A stretch of 64,000 nt of DNA, from contig OY752145.1 of NCBI GenBank assembly GCA_963573315.1, positions 930,001 to 994,000 on the forward strand, read 5' to 3'. Shown here piece after piece: positions 56,790 to 64,000 of the stretch; positions within the stretch are counted from its first letter, which is position 1, and every line of letters begins with the position of its first letter. Below the pieces are notes generated by a model. The model was not told the origin of the DNA, ran no database searches, and saw only the letters and a list, made by a program, of their open reading frames with translations. A program made the position numbers and the translations under genes. Source of the stretch: Entomortierella parvispora (taxonomy: Eukaryota; Mortierellomycota; Mortierellomycetes; Mortierellales; Mortierellaceae).

Positions 56790-58811
56790 TTAGTTGTTGG
56801 CGGGAGACTGATCCATCTCCGTGTCCGAGTAGTCCTACAGCAAAGGTGTTGACATGAAGGTTAATGCCAATGAAAGAGCTTCTGTCAATTCCTTCCGCAA
56901 AGCCAAGTCATATCTGAATGAAGAATAAAAAAATGGTGCCATTCCTTTGGCCCTTGGTGCCGCGGTTCAGGTGTGACAGAAAACAAAAGAAAAAAAAACG
57001 GGAACACAGGGAACAGAAAACGAGATGGGCGCACAAAGAAAATAACTTACAGACTGGTCAAGGAGCTGCAACTCCTCGTTTGGTTCACCCAGATTTGCCT
57101 GCAAATATCGCACCTTGCTCTCGAGTTCGTTCTTTTGACTGAGGAGTCGATGGATATAGTCCACCGCTACATAAAACACAAATAGATGGCGTGCGTGCGA
57201 AGATTTGGTGGTTAGAGGCGAATCTTTCCCTTCATGCATACTTTGGCGCCCTCACTTTTTTTTTTGTCTGTTGTCCACCCCAAAACAACTCTCATTAAAC
57301 AGACACACAACCAACATACACTTTTGCAGGATCAGAGCCTCGCTTCGGTGACATTCACTCAACGTGGGAACAATCTCGACCAGACAGTCGAATCCAACTC
57401 TGATATTCTGGCGTCGCTTCTGTTCGGAGGCAATGTGGTTGGCCTTCTTCTCTGCATCTGTCAAGAGTTCATGGGGTGCTTTTTTCCCTGAAGACTTTGA
57501 TGAGCCTCCTTGAGCTTTGGTTTGGGGCGAGGAGCTCCGTTCCTGTTCTCTGCCTTCGTCATCCGAGTTTTGTCCAGCAGAATTGTGGCGTGTGTGCTGA
57601 TGACTCGGGAATCCAGTCTCGTCCAAGCTTTCGTGCTTGTAGCCGTTCATTCCTCCAGCCTGACCAGGAAACGAAGATGCGCTGCTAGACTTTCGACTGC
57701 CTGCTGCTCGATTTGGGTCATGGCCATCACGACTGGAACGATGAACACTTTTGGCCTTGGGAGAATCATAAGGAGACGAAGCAGCAGTCGATCCTTTCCG
57801 CCTTGCTGCTTTCTTTGAGGGAGGGGGGGAGGGCTCGCTGTCATTGTCATAGTCGTTATCAAAAGTCCCATTGAACTGATGCGGCACTGCTTCGTCCAAC
57901 TGACCATGTCCGTTGCCGTTGTGACCTGTCAGTGAGGATGCTGATGTGGGGTCATTGGCGTAACCACTATGGGGATTGCTCTTTTCTTTGAGGCCAGATC
58001 TCGTGAGATTTAGGTTTGAGGACGAGAGCGACGGTGCCTGCAGGCGGTGCGGATGTGGGAGTTGATACTCTTGTGGAGGCGAGGGATGTTGATCTTGGCC
58101 TGGGAACTGACTCGGGACCTCGGGAGAGGTGGCACTTGCGTGGTACGAATTCTGCTGGTGATGGTTTTGTTGATGTTGGTGATGTTGTGGTTGCTGTTGT
58201 TGGAGGCGATCGTGAGGACCATCAGAGATCCGATAGTGCTGTTGATGTCGTTGCTCTTGGTCTCTTTGTTGCTGCTGCTGCTGTTGTTGCTGTTGTTGCT
58301 GCTGATGCTGGTGCTGTAGCATCTGTTGTTGGTGCTGTGCAATCATCATGGCCTGAGAAATCGCATTGGCTTGAGCCATCAATTGTGGGTTTTGAAGGAA
58401 CGCCCGGCTCATTGCGTGAGGATCAATCACTCCCCCAGGCGCCAATAGAGGATTTGAGCTGAGGTGCTGAATCCACTCTTGCTGTTGCTGCTCCAGGGAA
58501 GGCGCTGGGGCCAATGACGAGTCTGTCGGAAAAGGACCACCGAAAACTCCGCCCAGTCCATTGTCTGGTGAAGCAGTGGAATGTTGCTGCTGCTGCTGCT
58601 GCTGTTGCTGGTGAAGGTGGCGCAAATAGAGATGATGCTGTATCTGCGCCTGGGAGAGGGAGGGGTCAATCAGTGGCTGCGATCCACCAGGCGGGACGGC
58701 ACCGCCACTGTTCATCCTTGATGCATGGTTTTGCTCGTCGTGGTTGAGTTGAGTCAGAAAGTCAGAGAACGCTCGCTGCTCATGATCAGAAAGTAAGGAG
58801 GGCAGGGCCAT
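56790..58811 (-). CDS. bHLH-zipper transcription factor with polyglutamine tracts
   Basis: Nuclear DNA-binding protein binding E-box-type sites. Three exons (58811-57320, 57166-57051, 56834-56790) give 550 aa; the donor after exon 1 is GTATGT, which restores SEALILQKSVDYIHRLLSQK. The basic region and helix 1 are NHIASEQKRRQNIRVGFDCL with the E-box contact Glu in ASEQKRR; helix 2 continues into a short leucine-zipper-like coil (KNELESKVRYLQANL). The N-terminal 440 residues are disordered and rich in Gln, Ser and His, with polyQ runs (QQQQQQQQQ near residue 70 and a longer one near 175). The sequence matches fungal INO4/Mxl-like bHLH regulators, but the exact orthologue is not clear. The start MALPSLLSDHEQRAFSDFL looks typical. 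Confidence 0.85.
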
Positions 58812-59584
58812 GGTGGAGAAAGACTGGAAACGCTCTGTTTAAGGACGTGGAGAAAAGACAGACGGTTAGAGCACACATATATGCAGCGGATGTGGAGAAA
58901 TGAGTGGAGGAGAGTGGGGGAGTGAATTTCGACCGCGGGCGTGTTTCAGGCACAGAGTCGGCGTCTGCTCTCAGTGGAATGTACTTACTGGTGATGGCAG
59001 GGAACGAGCAAACGAAGATGAGGAGAGAGATGCAAGGGAGGAAGTGTGAGTGGGCGATGAGGGTGGTTGAAAGGTTTAAAAAGGATGAGGGGATGAGGGG
59101 GTGAATGGCCAGAGACAGAGAGAAAAGGAGATGAACAAGAGTGGGTTCCTCTTCGGTTTGCACCTTGCTTCCTGTTCGGCGGTTTGTCCGTGGGCAAAAA
59201 AAAAGGGCGGAAATCTCATCTCCACAGTGACACAGACTTGAGATCTTCTCTTTTCTTCTTTCCTTCGTCAGCTTGCTCTCTGTTGCAGAATGGCACTGTG
59301 CTCGACTCACATCTCTTTCCTTCTTCTCCACTTTCCCTCCGTGAATAATGCTCTCGGTGTTTCCATCAGGCTGATTGGCCCATGGCCCAGCCCTCATCTC
59401 GATCTTCTCCACACTCTTGGCCACGCCCACCAGCCTGACCAGTGACCAGACCGTCTTTCAGCCAACCAACGAGCAAGGGCTCTCATCCCATTCTTTCTTG
59501 ACTTCCGACAAAGGACGCGTTGTCTTCCTCCTGCAATTTTATTTTTCTCCCGCAATAATTTACAGTATATTGTTGCCGTCCTCC
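58812..59584. promoter_or_regulatory. Upstream region of bHLH gene
   Basis: This 773-bp stretch between the bHLH start and the stop of the next minus-strand gene shows no coding region; GA-rich blocks on the plus strand (59020-59130) form a pyrimidine-rich leader on the sense strand. Confidence 0.4.
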
Positions 59585-62128
59585 TTACTCCACAAGGCGT
59601 GGACGCATCCTCTGCTGCTGTCTATGGCCCCTGGATCGATCATGTCTCAAACTCTCTAGTCCGCAATCGCTGCCAATTCTCCTCACTGCTGCTGCAGCTC
59701 GGCTCGATCCACTACCAGTACCATTCAATGCTGACCACGAAGATCCACTAGCCGCCCGATGATGGCGAGGACGTTGTCCACCACTATGACTACTTTCTGT
59801 CGTCCCATTGGATCCAAGGGAGGGGCTCGGCGTGCTTTGATGATTGAGTATCACTGAAGGCAGAGATCCATAACCCGTAGCCCATTCTATTCCGAGATCG
59901 CCAGAGAAATAACTGCCACTGCCATGACTGATCTCGTCACCAAATTCTGGATACGTCAAGTTCGACTTGACATGGTCCCGGAATCGTCGCAGGGTTGACA
60001 AAACCGCCACCAGCACGTTTGAATCCCTTGCACTAAGTAAGGGGAAGGGGTTGACACAATTGCGAGGTGGAGGCAGATTAGAAACTAGAGTCGACTAGTT
60101 CGATGGATCACTTTTACTAAAGCAATCGTTTCGTATCATATACCTGTCTTGACCATGACCAGTCATGGTGGCTTTTGAGCTGCTTGAAAGTGACTGGCCA
60201 CTCTTTTGGCTGCTGGTTGCACTATTTGCCATCCATGAGGCGGCGGCAACAGTTGGTGAAAAGTTCACCTGCATTGGATCACGGGGAGCCGAGGACTCCA
60301 TAAATCTGTTGGGTTCATGGAAACTGGACTTGTGACGTTTTTGAAGTTGCTGGAGGGCATCGAGCGACGAAGCAGACATCTGCTGCTTCAAAGACTTGAT
60401 CCGTGGCGTTGACTTGGCCATGGAAGCGATTGAGGAGGATGAAGAGGATGTCGAGACGGATGTCCGCCGAGAGGCCCGCGCATCTCCGCTTCTCGCAACT
60501 TCAAGAGATTCTGGCGCAAGTGTTTTGGAGTGTCCAACCAAGTCAACATCTTCACTTGCGTTCGTCTGAGCTAGAGCCTTGATTGGGCTCATCTATAGCG
60601 AGACCAGACAGGGATATATATGAAAAGTAAGAATCCACAGTGAAAAATAATCAACCGAGGCTAGGGTCGAAACCTGGTCACGGGTTTTGAATACACAAAC
60701 ACGATGGTGGCGTCATTCTTCCGTGGCGTGTTATCAACTTACCGCCGTTGAGTCGTCTATTTCTAACGCCATGTCATTCGAGTTGAACGCCCGCAGTGCC
60801 TGCTCAAACACCTGCATCCACCCAAGCTTGGATGGAATATCGATCACCATCGCTTCAATGTCTTCCATCTCAGACTCGTAAATGCTACAGTTCTGGAGCT
60901 TGGACTGCACAACCGGCTTTCTCGTCAGCATGGACAGCGTCGCCGAAGGTAGAGGTGGACGATGAGCTGAAGACTTCCCTTGCCCGCCAAAGGCGCTCAC
61001 GCTTCCTCCAGATTTAGAGGCGTGGTGGCCTTGAAAGAGCGCAATATTGTGGATCACAGTATCAAACTCACTGGGCGAAATGGTGCCTCTGGCAGTTGAG
61101 GACCAACGTTTTGGTTTCCGTGAGGTTGAATCCCTGGATAAGTGTGTGCGGAATGTAGACGAGACCACGGACGAGGTACTCTCCCATCCCAGATCAGAGT
61201 CTTGGTCTGAACCACCTTGCAATGATCCTGGAGATAAGGAAATAAAATTACCAGATCCATCGTGCAAAGGCATCTGGTTCTGGATCTTGGTCTCCACTAC
61301 TCCTGCTTCGGCCCCTGATCCTGTTCCAGCAAAAGTTTGAGCAAAGGATGGATGTACCAGGTTGCTGAGTGAAGTTGAAGATGAATACGACACTGCGGAG
61401 GGCGAGTACACGTTGCGGGAAGAGCGCCAAGAGCGTGGGTGAGAAAGTGGCGTGGTCGAGGTAGAGAGAGCATCGTCATCGTCCTGAGACCAGATCGAGA
61501 GATCTTCAGACTCATCCAGACCTTCAAGTCCATCGCTTGTCAAGTCCGAGAAGCCAATGCTTCCAGAGTGGTCAGCGCTAGGAACACCGTCTAATAGTCT
61601 GAGTCTAGGAACAGCGCCATTGTCATCAAGGTCAAAGGCGGGAGCACTCATGAGCGCTGAGGTCATGTTCCCGCTTGACTGCACTTCATCGAAAGATTGG
61701 ATCGTGTCTGTTGCGGCAGTAGAGTCTGGGTGGTTGGCATCAGCGTTCTCTGAGAAGGCTGCCGTGGTTGCCGTGAGTGAGACTGGGGCAGTAGGTAGTT
61801 GTTGACGGTGTTGACCTAGCACGAAGCTCCATTCCTGGGCCCTCTGCTGCTCCTGACTAAGAAAGAGTCTCTGCCTTGCTTTGGCACGAGCGCTGGCAGC
61901 AGGACGAATTGAGGTCCATTCTTGGTCAGAGGTGTTATCGAGTACAGTGTTCTCGGCTTGGACAGTGACACTGTGGACATGGCTATTTTGAGAGTTCAGA
62001 TAGGTATTGGACTGTTGGTAATGGTGGGCCGTGGCGCTGCTAGAGCTATGAGGGAGGTCGAGGTCTGGGGAGTCCCGTCCAGAGTGCAACTGGCGCTGAT
62101 AAGGTGTTCGTTGTTTGTAGGTGGCCAT
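59585..62128 (-). CDS. Unrecognised Ser-rich protein
   Basis: Three exons (62128-60743, 60592-60144, 60032-59585) give 760 aa. No known domain is evident. The N-terminal 400 residues are disordered and rich in Ser, Thr, Gln and Asp, with patches of acidic residues (EDLSIWSQDDDDALSTS). A possibly folded stretch lies at about 430-462 (SKLGWMQVFEQALRAFNSND). Exon 2 begins MSPIKALAQTN and carries basic Ser-rich text (STPRIKSLKQQMSASSLDAL). Exon 3 starts with a helical stretch (SNVLVAVLSTLRRFRDHVKS). The splice phases fit. The family cannot be named; it may be a lineage-specific signalling or polarity scaffold, but nothing proves it. Confidence 0.7.
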
Positions 62129-63449
62129 GCTGATCCCGTCGAGTTTGTCGAGAGAACGAGATGCAGGGAGTGTTTTTTGGGGGGGAAAGGGGCGGAAGAC
62201 AAGAAGGACAAGAGAGGGCGAACTGATGAAAGACGATTCAAGGGCGATTATTAAAAGCGAGAAGGAAGGGGCGAAGAAAGAAAGAAGAGAAAGAGAAAGA
62301 GAAAGAGAGGTTGGGGCAAACAGATGGACAGATACGACGGAGGACAGGCGCCATCCAAGGGATCAATGGTGACACACACACACACTCTCAAACATACACT
62401 CCAATCTTGGTGCTATCGCGACAATCTCGCGGTCATCCAATTTAAGAGAAAGGGAAAAACGATGCGATGGGGCAAGTGCTGGGATGAGGATGAGGATGGG
62501 GCAGTGGATGAAATCCAAGGACGATGGGAGCGAGGAGAGTGGGTGGGGTGTCTGAAAGAAGAACAAAAAAAAAGAAAAAAAGTCGCGTTACTTTTTGTGG
62601 GGTGACTTGTCTCCTCGGTGAAAAGAACATGGCCAACGGGACCTCGACCTGTGTGGCAAGCTGGGGGTGGCAGTTTTGGAGATCGAGGACACAATGCTTG
62701 TGCACCATCCTTCCCATGAAAGTCTGCATTCTCATGGAAATGACGATGCAGCCTCTGTTTGACCCCCCAAATAACCTTTTGAGCTTGGGCGCATGACCCC
62801 CACGTCTTTCATGGTGACACAAGCAATGTACCCTGTCATTTGTGTTTTGATGGCCTGGGGTCTTGCATCCATTCAAAAGCACCCGTCCTTCCAGTCGTCG
62901 CACAAACCATTGACATCTTGAAGCCAACGATGCTCACCTTTTCCCCGGTGATCCTTCTGAAGAACCCCGCTTCGTGATTTCAATAAAGGCCGTATGACAG
63001 GCCCGGATATCAAAAAAACCCCTCAAGATAACTTTGAACTTATTCACTGGAATGGAGGTTCGCGAGAAATGCGGAGGATCCAGCTCTTCGGAACCCCGGG
63101 GAAATCCGTCGTTCCTGCGAAACGCATGACAGATAATTGGCAATACTAAGCACATGTTCCATGCTACCCCTTCTGGACCACGCATGTCAGCGACGCGTCA
63201 AGTTCAGACTTGTATGATCCTGTCGATTTATATATATCAAAGTCTTTCTTCCAGTTACCGATTCTGTCGAAATGCAGCCAGCCCAACGCAATAGAATATG
63301 ATAAAGACCATATCCTCAAGAGCGTCGCCTCGATGGTTCAAGGATGCAGGGCGGAGATGAACAATGCAATAATTATATTAACTTAGGGGGCTACTTTTAT
63401 GATTTGTTTTACAAGTCGATCATCCGCGGATGATCATGCTCTTCTACTC
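62129..63449. other. Intergenic region, 3' neighbour not recognised
   Basis: This 1.32-kb stretch has purine-rich sequence on the plus strand next to the 62128 start (62170-62310), a (AC)n patch at 62372-62384 and an A-rich run near 62563-62580. The open frames are not protein-like. Likely the promoter of the Ser-rich protein and the 3' flank of the gene at the window end. Confidence 0.4.
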
Positions 63450-64000
63450 CTACGACCAATCCTCGCGGCGAAGAGTCCTCAGGGTCTTGTTGGCGTTCAA
63501 GGGTGATGCAGGGGTGGCCACATCGTTGGGCAAAGTCGAACGACCCACATCCACCGAAGGACGCTCACGAACGTACTCAGCTGCGTAGCTCTGCACATGC
63601 TCCCCAGAAGGTCTTGAGGGTGCCTGTCTCGAAATCTCAACACTCTTTAGCTCACGAGTGTTTCCTAGGCGTGGACTGCTGCTGCTCGTTACTGCCGCCT
63701 CCTGGGCTGGGACCCGAGGCGAGGTGGGGCGTGCGGCGCTCTCTTGCGCAAAGACTTCTCCACCTCCTCGCAACGTGCTCGATTTCAAGATGGGCGAGTC
63801 CTCAGGCAAGGTCTGGGGATTGCCACTGCTTCTGAACTGGTTGCGCGTGGGCGACGCCTCTCCTCCGTTGCTCACCAACGTCGACTCCAAAGAATGGGCG
63901 GGTGCAAACTGACCAGGGTGGACCGGCTCCGAGGTCAACAAGCCACCATCGCTGCGAGCTTCGTCTCCATAGACTGTATTGATATGGTTATAGTATTCTT
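63450..64000 (-). CDS. 3' end of an unrecognised gene, runs off the window
   Basis: An open frame reads from the window edge (EYYNHINTVYGDEARSDGGL) to a TAG at 63450-63452. It encodes a Ser/Pro/Arg-rich tail (RPTSPRVPAQEAAVTSSSSP, ending NANKTLRTLRREDWS). About 183 residues are visible; the 5' part lies beyond 64000. The tail has no domain that I recognise. The in-frame ATG at 63941 is probably internal because the frame stays open to the edge with sensible residues. Confidence 0.6.
   Translation of the reverse strand, partial: EYYNHINTVYGDEARSDGGLLTSEPVHPGQFAPAHSLESTLVSNGGEASPTRNQFRSSGNPQTLPEDSPILKSSTLRGGGEVFAQESAARPTSPRVPAQEAAVTSSSSPRLGNTRELKSVEISRQAPSRPSGEHVQSYAAEYVRERPSVDVGRSTLPNDVATPASPLNANKTLRTLRREDWS

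Noticed and set aside
1..64000. tRNA, rRNA or CRISPR
   Set aside because: I looked for B-box-like GGTTCGA words with folding arms, rRNA signatures and regularly spaced short repeats; those seen lie in coding sequence or do not fold.

Overview
This is a eukaryotic nuclear window from a filamentous fungus, most likely an early-diverging lineage such as Mortierellomycotina; that placement is my inference. Genes are dense, on both strands, and carry many short GT-AG introns of roughly 60-110 nt. CT-rich leaders and (CCAT)n tracts precede several starts. The gene set fits the same lineage: Rpd3-type HDAC, Ccl1-type cyclin H, Vps54, Vps1, Ric1, a fungal Crinkler and a DHA2 transporter. I saw no rRNA, tRNA or CRISPR array.

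1-13 kb holds Mediator subunit Med20 (+), the TPR co-chaperone Sgt2/SGTA (-), a mitotic-type cyclin with a destruction-box-like motif (-), a small single-pass PPxY membrane protein (+) and a Vps1-type dynamin (-). 13.8-25 kb holds a LARGE-like glycosyltransferase (+), a secreted bacterial-type sphingomyelinase (+), a Pep12-like syntaxin (-) and the GARP subunit Vps54 (+). 24.5-39.3 kb holds a histidine acid phosphatase with an apparent frame break (-), a DHA2 MFS transporter (+), Ric1 (-), a mitochondrial PPR protein (-) and cyclin H (+). Vps1, syntaxin, Vps54 and Ric1 all belong to endosome/Golgi traffic, and Ric1 (Ypt6 exchange factor) and GARP (Ypt6 effector) act in one pathway.

39.9-52.1 kb is accessory DNA. 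First comes a complete hAT transposon with 17-bp perfect terminal inverted repeats and a perfect 8-bp target duplication. After a 7-TM protein gene comes an island bounded by two direct copies of a ~330-bp repeat. Inside it, a decayed gene fusing an archaeo-eukaryotic primase-polymerase (PrimPol), a PriCT-2-like domain and a DDE transposase-like nuclease lies head-to-head with an intact Crinkler effector gene (Crinkler header, P-loop NTPase, REase-like domain). A 145-bp MITE-like foldback element with a 9-bp target duplication sits just past the Crinkler. This PrimPol-DDE/Crinkler unit is the best candidate for an undescribed system.

52.3-64 kb returns to resident genes, all on the minus strand: an Rpd3/HDAC1-type deacetylase with a tail of about 620 residues rich in His, Pro, Gln and Gly, a polyQ bHLH-zipper factor, an unrecognised Ser-rich protein, and the 3' end of a gene that runs off the window.
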